A DNA stretch of 6,610 bases from an uncultured Bryobacterales bacterium (GCA_946887065.1 CAMPKL010000211.1:1-6610); one strand, 5' to 3'; shown: positions 1 to 6,283, numbered from the stretch's first letter. The notes: generated by a model from the sequence alone, not told the origin. Numbers and translations: made by a program.

Positions 1-255
1 CCAGCAGTCGGAGCCCAGCAGCTTGGGAAAGTAGCCGGGGGACGTGATCAAGATGTCGCTTCGGCAGTCGTCCTTCCGCGTCAATAAAAGCGCGGATTGA
101 TCCTCGACCCACTCAAAACTCACTCGACACTGCCGGCCATCGTACCTAATCGAATCTGCTCGGATCGGATACTGGACGCCGCCCTCAGCTTGAATGGGAA
201 TGAGGATCTGGCCTTCGGCCGGACTCGCTTGCGATACGGCGCGCGAACTCGGCAT
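1..255 (-). CDS. Unrecognised protein, N-terminal 85 residues (runs off left edge)
   Basis: This is an open frame of 85 codons with no stop before the window edge, so the C-terminus is missing. I place the start at the ATG at 255 because AGGA lies six bases upstream; no earlier ATG in this frame is close by. I do not recognise the protein. It opens with a polar stretch rich in Ser and Ala (MPSSRAVSQASPAEG), has no clear signal peptide or membrane helix, and then alternates short hydrophobic and charged segments (ILIPIQ, YPIRADSIRY, CRVSFEWVED, ALLLTRKDD, DILITSPGYF) in a way that suggests beta strands. Cys residues sit at 43, 64 and 84. It begins 25 bp after the preceding small gene on the same strand, so it is probably the fourth gene of the sigma-kinase operon. 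That it is coding is supported by the ribosome binding site, the spacing and the uninterrupted frame; its function is unknown. Confidence 0.7.
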   Translation of the reverse strand, partial: MPSSRAVSQASPAEGQILIPIQAEGGVQYPIRADSIRYDGRQCRVSFEWVEDQSALLLTRKDDCRSDILITSPGYFPKLLGSDCW

Positions 256-261
256 AGCCAA

Positions 262-265
262 TCCT
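262..265 (-). promoter_or_regulatory. Ribosome binding site for the leftmost partial gene
   Basis: AGGA reads on the minus strand six bases before the ATG at 255. It fixes that start and supports the reality of the partial gene. Confidence 0.6.
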
Positions 266-280
266 ACAAATCGTGCACGG

Positions 281-685
281 TCAACATTCGATGTGCCAGT
301 CGGTATGACTATGAGGGCTACATTCGCCGTATCCCTCATGATCGAACTCCATAACCTGCGCCCAGGGTGACATCTGGTTGGCGAACTTCTTCTGGCCGCT
401 CGGACGAGGAGCTAGCCCGAGCTCATCCTTCAAGCGCACTACTGCCGGCTTGTCCTCGGCGACGACGTAAGGGTATTCGCTGTACTCCTTACAGAACGTG
501 TCGGGGGAGCCGAACGAATGTGTCAGCTGTACTACGGAGCCCTCACCGGTTCGGTCTTCAAGCCGAATCATGATCGTCCGCCCCTTGGAGGCGTCGATTT
601 GAAGCTCAGTGGCTTGTATACACTTCCCGTTCTTCGGGCTGCCTTTGGTGGCCCAGTCGACGACAAGCTTCCAGATATGTACCAT
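281..685 (-). CDS. Small unrecognised protein of the sigma-kinase operon, His/Cys-rich C-terminus
   Basis: The gene encodes 134 residues that I cannot assign to a family. I chose the ATG at 685, seven bases after the kinase stop, because an AGGAGTAGG purine-rich site sits just upstream, inside the last codons of the kinase. A TTG at 709 would add eight residues overlapping the kinase and is less likely. The N-terminal half (VHIWKLVVDW, KCIQATELQID, RTIMIRLED, SVVQLTHSF) alternates hydrophobic residues like beta strands. The second half is more polar. The protein ends with a cluster of possible metal ligands: Cys122, His125, His127, His131 and the final Cys134. There is no signal peptide or membrane helix, so a cytoplasmic location is likely. 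Its position directly behind the kinase suggests a partner, substrate or effector of the kinase; that is inference from spacing only. Confidence 0.75.
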   Translation of the reverse strand: MVHIWKLVVDWATKGSPKNGKCIQATELQIDASKGRTIMIRLEDRTGEGSVVQLTHSFGSPDTFCKEYSEYPYVVAEDKPAVVRLKDELGLAPRPSGQKKFANQMSPWAQVMEFDHEGYGECSPHSHTDWHIEC

Positions 686-692
686 TGTTGTT

Positions 693-3488
693 TTACCTAC
701 TCCTATCAAGAATAATTGGGTCCGTTGGCTCCCACTCGCCGACCGGTCGGGGCCTGACTAGCTCCCGGAGGTGAGGGTCTTGAACCAGCGAGTCTCCAGG
801 GACGCCTTCGGCCAATAACTCCTTGACCAAATCGCTGGCCTCGTCTTGCTCGCCGAGTCTGACGAGTGCTATCGCAAGCGCCGTTTTGTCCGACCGGGAC
901 AGTCCTGGCATTTGCAGTGCGCGGCGCGAATAGCGGCGTGCCGCCTCCGGGTTCCCCGTAAACGTGTAATTGTGAGCCAAGGCGCATAACGCTTCCCGAT
1001 CGTTCGGGTCCAGTTTCAAGCGTTCAAGTCGTAGTTCATTTGCTTCCGCATACCACCGAGACGCATCGCTGTTGCGGCCGAATTTCAACAGTAGGGCTGC
1101 GAGGTTTTCTCGGACCCGCACGTTTCGCAGATCGTGACGTGCGGCTTCTGACAGTACATCAACCGCTTCTTCGATTTGCCCGTCATCCGCGAGCAGCTTC
1201 GCTAGATTAGCGCGAAGGCCCACGTTCTCCGGCGCTAGTTCGATCGCTTGTTTGAAGGACATCGCGGCTTCTTGACGCTGCTCAAGAAAGACCTGCATCA
1301 CTCCCAAGTTCCCATAGCCCTGTGCGTTGTCAGGCGTGAGGTCAATCACCTTTTGGAACTCGGCTGCGGCAGCCGCGAAGTCGTTTCGCTGGTAATAGAA
1401 GAGTCCCAAGCGCTTGTAGGCCACCCAATCGCCGGGGCGGAGAGCTATCGCCCTGCGGTAGGCAGCCTCGGCTTGGTCGAAGTCTTGCTGAGACTCCAGC
1501 GCGCTGCCGAGGCCGTCATAACTTTCCGCGGATCTTGGAGATAGGATCAGCGCTTTGCGGAATTGCTCCGTTGCCGCTGCGGCATCGCCTTTCTTGAGCA
1601 GCACTCGTCCGCGCGTATTGAGCGCCTCGGGCAGGCTGGGGTCAAGGCGGAGCGCGGCTTGCGAGGCATCCTCCGCAAGCTCCACGAACTTGGGATCTTT
1701 CTGACGGTCGTACAGGAAAAGGTACGCCTGCGCCAGGTCTGCACGGGCCCGGGCATGATTTGGGCTCAGCGAGAGCGTCCTCTGGAACAACATGACGGCG
1801 TTATTCAAGCTGTCGACGTCGTCGCTGCGCTGGAGGTAGCCTTTGCCTTGAACATAGAACTCGTCGGCGCCGGGGGCGGTGACCGCGATGCTCTCGAGTT
1901 GGCCGGGTTGGGCCTGGAGATCGAGCAATGTGGCAATGCGGCGTACGGCGCCGTCCTCAAGATCGAGGACTTTGATGAGTTCCCCGTCGATGACGGCGGA
2001 ATCTTGTTGCACCATACGCTCCGCGTCGATCAGGGTCAACGTCAGCCGCGCACGGCCATCCTGGGCGGCGAGTCTCCCCTCGACTACATAATTCACGCCC
2101 AGGACGCCGCGAGCGTTGGACGCCGCGTCGACCGACAAACGGCGAACTTCACTGGCAGGCACGACCACGAGACGCTCGTTGAGGCCTTCGTACTGCGATA
2201 ACCTGCTGGAAATCGTTTCCGTCAGCCCATCCGCCATCATCTGCAACTCGGGGTCGCTGCCGACGACACCGAACGGCATGACTGCAACGCGTCGGTCGAT
2301 GCCCGGCGGTGTTCCCTGCTTTAGATAGCGCGAAGAAACCCCGATGAGTGCCGCGATGATCAAAAAAAATGTTGCGGCCAGGGCGGGCTTCCGACGAGCC
2401 GGCTTGGCGGCAGCTACGGTATGGACGGCTCCGGTCTTGGTCCGTGTCGTCTCCAGAGCCTGAAAAACAGCGTCGACCGATTGCGGGCGCGCTGTTATAT
2501 CCGTCTGGAGGCAATTGAGAATCAGCTGGTTCCAAGGCCGCGGAATGTCCGGGTTGTGTAGTCGGGGCTGTACCGGTGGGGCCGTCCGGTGGTTGTCGTC
2601 CGGGAACGGCTTGGCCCCGGTCAACATCTCGTAGAGCAGAATGCCGAAGGAAAATAGATCCGTTGCCGCTCCCGCGGCCTTGCCCGTGAGTTGCTCCGGA
2701 GCCATATAGTCCGGCGTGCCCATGATGGGGGCCTGCAACGTTGCCGCAGCGGTTCCGTCGCCGATAAATCGCGCAATGCCGAAATCGGTCAAGACGACTC
2801 GCGTTACGCCGGCTTCCACGCGCTGCAGCAATACATTGCTGGGCTTCAGATCTCTATGGACGATTTCGCAGTCATGCAAGGCTCCCAGGCCCGACGCAAT
2901 TTGCAGGATGAGCGGCCGAGCCTGTTCCGGCGAAAGCGGACCGTGCCGCCGCAGATAGTCGGCAAGAGTCTCGCCCTCGACGAGTTCCATCGTGAAGAAG
3001 TCGATCGATCGCGATCCGGAATCGTGTCGCCCAATATCGAAGACACGGCATACATTGGGATGAGTAACGCGAAGAGCGAGCTGAATTTCGCGCTTAAAGG
3101 ACGATGTATTCCGGGGCCCGCTTCGCTCGGCAGGTCCCAGGGCCTTGAGGGCGACCCGACGCTGCAACTCCTGGTCGTCGCACTCGTAAACCTCGCCCAT
3201 TCCGCCGCGCCCGACCAGCCGGCGCACTTTGAAACGGCCCGAAACGACTTCACCAGCACACAGGAGGTCCAATTCGGGCTCCGCATCGATGAGCCAATCT
3301 CCGCAACTGCTGTCGGTGAGGATTCCTCCAGGGCGGTCGTGCTGGCGAAGGAGCTTTTCTACCTCGGCGCGCAGTTCGCCGTCGTCGCCGCACTGTCCGC
3401 AGAGGACGTCAGCGCGCTGTTCGGGGCTGCAATCGGCCGCCATCGCGAATAGTTCGCGAATTCGCAACCAGCGCTCGGAAGTCAGCAT
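693..3488 (-). CDS. Transmembrane Hanks-type Ser/Thr kinase with FlgO/TolB-N-like domain and TPR repeats
   Basis: This 931-residue protein should phosphorylate Ser or Thr on a cytoplasmic target in response to an envelope signal. Residues 1-60 (SERW..IRELFAMAAD, then a GDDGELRAEVEKLL stretch) are the helical leader usual in this kinase group. The catalytic domain spans about 84-345 and is intact: glycine loop GRGGMGEV 93-100, VALK with Lys115, Glu134, HRDLKPSN with Asp213 and Asn218, DFG 235-237, GTPDYMAPE 257-265 and Asp277. A membrane helix lies at about 369-388, preceded by basic residues (PARRKP), which puts the kinase inside. Residues about 400-525 (RRVAVMPFGVVG onward) resemble the FlgO/TolB N-terminal-like domain often found in such proteins. 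About nine TPR units fill 541-895. The ATG at 3488 lies one base after the sigma stop and has no strong Shine-Dalgarno, so translation is probably coupled. The sigma factor is the obvious candidate substrate. The membrane-helix codons contain a T8 run. Confidence 0.96.
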   Translation of the reverse strand: MLTSERWLRIRELFAMAADCSPEQRADVLCGQCGDDGELRAEVEKLLRQHDRPGGILTDSSCGDWLIDAEPELDLLCAGEVVSGRFKVRRLVGRGGMGEVYECDDQELQRRVALKALGPAERSGPRNTSSFKREIQLALRVTHPNVCRVFDIGRHDSGSRSIDFFTMELVEGETLADYLRRHGPLSPEQARPLILQIASGLGALHDCEIVHRDLKPSNVLLQRVEAGVTRVVLTDFGIARFIGDGTAAATLQAPIMGTPDYMAPEQLTGKAAGAATDLFSFGILLYEMLTGAKPFPDDNHRTAPPVQPRLHNPDIPRPWNQLILNCLQTDITARPQSVDAVFQALETTRTKTGAVHTVAAAKPARRKPALAATFFLIIAALIGVSSRYLKQGTPPGIDRRVAVMPFGVVGSDPELQMMADGLTETISSRLSQYEGLNERLVVVPASEVRRLSVDAASNARGVLGVNYVVEGRLAAQDGRARLTLTLIDAERMVQQDSAVIDGELIKVLDLEDGAVRRIATLLDLQAQPGQLESIAVTAPGADEFYVQGKGYLQRSDDVDSLNNAVMLFQRTLSLSPNHARARADLAQAYLFLYDRQKDPKFVELAEDASQAALRLDPSLPEALNTRGRVLLKKGDAAAATEQFRKALILSPRSAESYDGLGSALESQQDFDQAEAAYRRAIALRPGDWVAYKRLGLFYYQRNDFAAAAAEFQKVIDLTPDNAQGYGNLGVMQVFLEQRQEAAMSFKQAIELAPENVGLRANLAKLLADDGQIEEAVDVLSEAARHDLRNVRVRENLAALLLKFGRNSDASRWYAEANELRLERLKLDPNDREALCALAHNYTFTGNPEAARRYSRRALQMPGLSRSDKTALAIALVRLGEQDEASDLVKELLAEGVPGDSLVQDPHLRELVRPRPVGEWEPTDPIILDRSR
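696..704 (-). promoter_or_regulatory. Ribosome binding site inside the kinase 3' end
   Basis: The last three sense codons of the kinase read AGG AGT AGG, giving two overlapping Shine-Dalgarno-like cores 10 to 14 bases before the ATG at 685. This decides the start of the small downstream gene and ties it to the kinase transcript. Confidence 0.5.
2362..2369 (-). repeat. T8 homopolymer in the kinase membrane-helix codons
   Basis: The coding strand has eight consecutive T, read as Phe374-Phe375 and the first two bases of Leu376 (TTT TTT TTG), within the single membrane helix. Losing one T changes TTG to TGA at once and ends the protein before the helix. Gaining one T shifts into a frame that runs about 70 codons to a stop near 2149. 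Either way the catalytic domain is kept and the periplasmic half is lost. The run is certain; whether it slips is unknown. Confidence 0.6.
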
Positions 3489-3489
3489 T

Positions 3490-4062
3490 TCAAGCTTGAG
3501 ATTCTAGCTCAGATCGCAGCCAAGCGCGACCAAACTCCCAGTCGCGCTTGGCCGTTCTAACGGAGATTCCAAGCGCTTCCGCGACTTCTTCGAAAGAAAG
3601 CCCTGCGAAGAAACGCAATTCAATGACCTTGCCGACTCGCTCTTCTTGCTCGGACAGCAGCTTGAGGGCGTCGTCCAGTTCCGTAATCTGTCCGCAGCGT
3701 TCAGCGCTAACGGTTAAGCCCGCGTCGAACGGGAGCGCCATTGGGCCGCCGCCTCGCTTTGCGGCCCCTTGGGCACGGGCGTAGTCCACCAAGACACGAC
3801 GCATCGTCCGCGCCGCGATAGCGTAAAAATGGGTCCTACTGTGCCAATCGATCTCCGATTTGCGGAACAGCCGCACGTAGGCCTCGTTGACCAAAGCAGT
3901 CGTCTGCAACGTGTGGTCCGCACGCTCACCTCTCAGCCGGCGCGAAGCGATCCGGCGCAGTTCGCGGTAAACGAGCGAAAGGAGCGTGGATTCGGCCTCT
4001 CTGTCGCCGTCGCGCAGCTTCTCCAGGAGCACCGTAATCTCTCCTGGAAGGACGTCAGCCAT
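3490..4062 (-). CDS. ECF-type RNA polymerase sigma factor, phospho-threonine-switch (TIGR02999/ECF43-like) class
   Basis: The 190-residue protein directs RNA polymerase to a specific promoter set. Region sigma-2 covers about 8-100 (EITVLLEKLRDGD, VYRELRRIASRRL, TLQTTALVNEAYVRLF, THFYAIAARTMRRVLVDYAR). After a linker, sigma-4 covers about 127-185, with helix-turn-helix FEEVAEALGISVRTAKRDW and the family-typical RAWL. This fits the Sigma70_ECF / TIGR02999 type. In ordinary ECF factors sigma-2.2 has acidic residues just before LVQE; here Thr54-Thr55 sit in that place before ALVNE, as in factors activated by a partner kinase. I start at the ATG at 4062, with GGTGA a few bases upstream. It gives the family's usual length; the frame stays open to a TTG at 4206, but those 48 extra residues look non-coding. 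A GTG at Val11 with AGGAG ahead of it is a second, less likely start. The kinase gene follows after one base, and no anti-sigma gene is present. Confidence 0.95.
   Translation of the reverse strand: MADVLPGEITVLLEKLRDGDREAESTLLSLVYRELRRIASRRLRGERADHTLQTTALVNEAYVRLFRKSEIDWHSRTHFYAIAARTMRRVLVDYARAQGAAKRGGGPMALPFDAGLTVSAERCGQITELDDALKLLSEQEERVGKVIELRFFAGLSFEEVAEALGISVRTAKRDWEFGRAWLRSELESQA
3519..3552 (-). repeat. Perfect 12-bp inverted repeat at the sigma gene 3' end
   Basis: On the coding strand GCCAAGCGCGAC is followed by a 10-base loop and then GTCGCGCTTGGC, a perfect 12-bp GC-rich stem. It encodes the AKRDWEFGRAWL part of sigma region 4 and ends 30 bases before the kinase ATG. No T-run follows, so it is not a normal intrinsic terminator. 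It could slow or tune ribosomes or RNA decay between sigma and kinase; that role is inference. Confidence 0.6.
4022..4048 (-). repeat. 8-bp inverted repeat in the sigma translation-start region
   Basis: TCCAGGAG and CTCCTGGA pair across an 11-base loop, beginning 14 bases into the sigma gene. The arm includes an internal AGGAG that could serve the GTG at Val11. A stem of this size is expected once or twice by chance in a window this long, so only its placement is notable. Confidence 0.3.
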
Positions 4063-4093
4063 ATGATCACCGAGTCGGTAGCAATAGTCTAGC

Positions 4094-4110
4094 TTGTTCC
4101 GGTCGAACAA
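4094..4110. promoter_or_regulatory. Operator-like dyad upstream of the sigma gene
   Basis: TTGTTC and GAACAA form perfect 6-bp arms around a 5-bp centre, 32 bp upstream of the sigma ATG. The size and position suit a dimeric repressor or activator site. Six-base arms recur by chance, so support is from location only. Confidence 0.3.
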
Positions 4111-4260
4111 CTGCATGGCGAGCGTAAAGCGCACCGGGGCCGACTCGACCAGACGATCCGCGCCGGAAAGTGAAGACGGCGGGAAGAGTGTCGGCGCTAC
4201 GGTCAACTCGCGCCAATCCTCTGAGAACGGTAGCCACGCTGGAAGCCCAGGGATCGCCGT

Positions 4261-4280
4261 CAGCGGGGGCGCTGTTTTTT
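4261..4280 (+). terminator. Possible weak intrinsic terminator facing the histidine kinase 3' end
   Basis: CAGCG-GGGG-CGCTG forms a 5-bp stem with a four-base loop followed by six T on the plus strand. It is oriented to stop plus-strand (antisense) transcription entering the histidine kinase gene. For the kinase's own minus-strand transcript the T-run lies on the wrong side. The stem is short and no plus-strand gene precedes it. Confidence 0.3.
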
Positions 4281-4291
4281 CGATTCGAGTC

Positions 4292-6283
4292 TCAGGACGG
4301 GGTCACGGCGCGGGTTCGGCGAGGCGCCCCTAGTAGATTCGTCAACATCTTGAGATCGAGCGGCTTGCCGAGATGTGCGTCAAACCCCACCTCTTTCGAT
4401 AGAAGCCGGTCCTTCTCCTGTGTCCATCCAGACTGGCAGATCAAAAGTGCGCTCCGGCCCCACGTCTCCTTCCTCATCCGACGTGCGGCATCATAACCGT
4501 CCAACACGGGCATTCCGATATCGAGCAGCACCGCATCGGGCAAAAATTCGGCTCCAACCTCGAGGGCCTGCAAACCGTCGAAGGCGGTACGAACTTCGTA
4601 CCCTTTGAGCTCAAGGAACCTCGCTAGGGTCAAGGCGTTATCCCGGCTATCGTCGGCAACCAGAATCTTCCGCACAGCGCGTCCGTTGTCGAGCGCAACT
4701 TCGTCCTCCGGCTCTTGAATCCGCCGCGTCGCGATCGGTTCGGACAACAGCGGCAGCTCGACGATGAATTCGCTCCCAGCGTTAGCGCCGTCGCTCCTGG
4801 CCTCAATCCGGCCTCCGTGCATCTCCATGATCTTGGCCGCTAAGGCCAGCCCCACGCCCAAGCCGTCACTCAGATAGGGCGATGGCTCGCTGGAACGATA
4901 GAACATTTGAAACAAGCGAGACAGGTCCCGCGGCTCGATCCCACATCCGTTATCCTTCACGCTGACGCACGCCACGCGCTCGCCTCGCGCTTCCGCCGTG
5001 ACTGAGATCAGGCCTCCATTGGGAGTGTATTTGGCGCTGTTATTGAGGAGATTCGTCACCACCTGTGTCAGACGTGCAAGGTCGCCATTCACCCACAGGC
5101 TTCCCGACGCGTTCACGGACAGACGGTGGCTCCGCTCGTCCAGCAGCGGCTGAGTCGCTTCGACGGCCGCATTGAGGGCATCCGCCAAATTCATTCGTTC
5201 GGGCCGCAACGTCAATACGTTCTTCGAGATCCTGGTGATATCGAGAAGGTCATCGACCAGACGCCGCAATTGATCGACGTGGCGTTCGATGATTTCGAGC
5301 TCGCGGCCATTGGTGACGTTGTTCGCACAGTTCAGGCGCCACACGTACAAAGCGTTTCGAATCGGAGCCAACGGATTGCGCAACTCATGCGAAAGCGTGG
5401 CGATGAACTCGTCCTTTCTCTGATGCGCTAATTGAAGCGCCTCCTCGGCATGCTTTTGGGCGCTAACGTCCGTCAAGTGACCGACGACACGAACAGCTAC
5501 GCCCTCTGCGTCGCGAACGATCCGGCCCCGGTCCCAAACCCACACCCACCGATCCAGCCGGTGCTTGACGCGGTATTGCACGTCAAACGCAGGAATCTCC
5601 GTTAGCAGGGTGTCCTGCGCCTCCTTCCACCCGCGTTGCAAGTCATCGGGATGGATCCGTTGATTCCACCAAGCCTTCGAACCGTTCGTGGGCTCCAGGC
5701 CGTCGTCGAACCCGACGAGCGAAGCTAGGCCGATGGACGTCCACCAGTCGTCGCCTTGGACGTTCCAGTCGTAGAGGCCTCCGCTCATCGCCTCGGTCGC
5801 CAGTCGAAAACGCTCTTCACTTGCTGCCAGAGCGCCGGTCCGTTCGCGTACACGCTCTTCCAGACGGACGTTCACATTTTCGAGGTCCTTCGTCTTACGG
5901 TAGAGATCCACGAAAACTCGAACCTTGGCGCGCAGGATCTCAGGGATGAGCGGGACCGTAATGTAGTCGACCGCGCCATGCTGGTAGCCCTTCAGGCGAT
6001 CGACCGCGGTCAAATGGACGCCGGAGACGAAGATCACGGAGACATGCTCGAAGCGCGGGTGGCTCCGAATCAAGTCCACCAGCTCAAAGCCATCCAAATC
6101 GGGCATGTTTACATCGGAAAGCAAGACGGCAACGTCGTTCTTGAGAAGGTAATCCAACGCCTCTTTCGCCGATGCGGCCCGTATCAGGTTCTCGCCCAGC
6201 TCATACAAAATGGCCTCGTAGCTCAGCAACTTTGCCGGCTGGTCGTCGACCATCAGGATATTCACCTTCTGATTGAAAGACAC
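4292..6283 (-). CDS. Hybrid sensor histidine kinase, REC-PAS-HisKA-HATPase-REC
   Basis: This 663-residue protein is a soluble phosphorelay kinase with no membrane helix. The N-terminal receiver (about 7-125) has Asp13-Asp14 and phospho-acceptor Asp57 (SDVNMPDLDG), but the conserved Lys is Val110 (DYITVP). A helical linker (about 126-160) leads to a PAS domain (about 155-285, with RIHPDD and a WVWVWDRGRIVRD strand pair). HisKA follows with His299 (TLSHELRNPLAP). The ATPase has N-box Asn411/Asn415, DNGCGI 444-449, and GLGVGLALA 474-482. The C-terminal receiver (about 538-655) is complete: Asp544-Asp545, Asp588 (LLDIGMPVLDG), Ser618 and Lys640-Pro641. The start is GTG at 6283 with AGGAGG 12 bases upstream; the in-frame TAG of the previous gene excludes an earlier start. 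The gene lies 33 bp after another receiver protein and is probably co-transcribed with it, so its first receiver may take phosphate from that partner. The PAS ligand cannot be read from sequence. Confidence 0.95.
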   Translation of the reverse strand: MSFNQKVNILMVDDQPAKLLSYEAILYELGENLIRAASAKEALDYLLKNDVAVLLSDVNMPDLDGFELVDLIRSHPRFEHVSVIFVSGVHLTAVDRLKGYQHGAVDYITVPLIPEILRAKVRVFVDLYRKTKDLENVNVRLEERVRERTGALAASEERFRLATEAMSGGLYDWNVQGDDWWTSIGLASLVGFDDGLEPTNGSKAWWNQRIHPDDLQRGWKEAQDTLLTEIPAFDVQYRVKHRLDRWVWVWDRGRIVRDAEGVAVRVVGHLTDVSAQKHAEEALQLAHQRKDEFIATLSHELRNPLAPIRNALYVWRLNCANNVTNGRELEIIERHVDQLRRLVDDLLDITRISKNVLTLRPERMNLADALNAAVEATQPLLDERSHRLSVNASGSLWVNGDLARLTQVVTNLLNNSAKYTPNGGLISVTAEARGERVACVSVKDNGCGIEPRDLSRLFQMFYRSSEPSPYLSDGLGVGLALAAKIMEMHGGRIEARSDGANAGSEFIVELPLLSEPIATRRIQEPEDEVALDNGRAVRKILVADDSRDNALTLARFLELKGYEVRTAFDGLQALEVGAEFLPDAVLLDIGMPVLDGYDAARRMRKETWGRSALLICQSGWTQEKDRLLSKEVGFDAHLGKPLDLKMLTNLLGAPRRTRAVTPS

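Larger units (their letters stand above)
4063..4291 (-). promoter_or_regulatory. Intergenic region expected to hold the sigma-kinase operon promoter
   Basis: This 229-bp gap between the histidine kinase stop and the sigma ATG is the only place in the window with room for a promoter of the four-gene operon. I find no convincing -35/-10 pair. A TTGTTC with a TATTGC 18 bases downstream is weak. A GGAAC, the usual core of ECF -35 elements, lies at 4096-4100 but has no clear -10 partner, so self-regulation by the sigma factor cannot be claimed. The region also holds the dyad at 4094-4110 and a plus-strand hairpin with T-run at 4261-4280. Confidence 0.4.

Noticed and set aside
264..287. Seven-codon minus-strand frame bridging the two small unknown genes
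   Set aside because: Its ATG overlaps the preceding stop and its TAG overlaps the next ribosome site, which might aid coupling, but a frame this short arises easily by chance and it has no site of its own.
97..354. 85-codon plus-strand open frame
   Set aside because: It overlaps two minus-strand genes that have ribosome sites and operon spacing; its product is Arg-rich and low in plausibility.
686..709. An MIGVGKTT start that looks like a Walker A motif on the small gene
   Set aside because: It comes from reading the last codons of the kinase in another frame from a TTG. The ATG at 685 with its own ribosome site is the better start, and no nucleotide-binding fold follows.
541..1948. TPR region considered as DNA-level repeats
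   Set aside because: The repeats are visible at protein level only (34-residue units); the DNA units are diverged and give no tandem-repeat signal.
2691..3452. 253-codon plus-strand open frame opposite the kinase domain
   Set aside because: It is antisense to an intact, motif-complete kinase and has no recognisable domain or ribosome site; such frames are common opposite GC-rich genes. The plus-strand frames at 1563-2201 and 5756-6328 are rejected for the same reason.
4063..4206. 48-residue N-terminal extension of the sigma factor from a TTG
   Set aside because: The family begins close to the EIT..LL segment; the extension lacks sigma features and covers the presumed promoter region.
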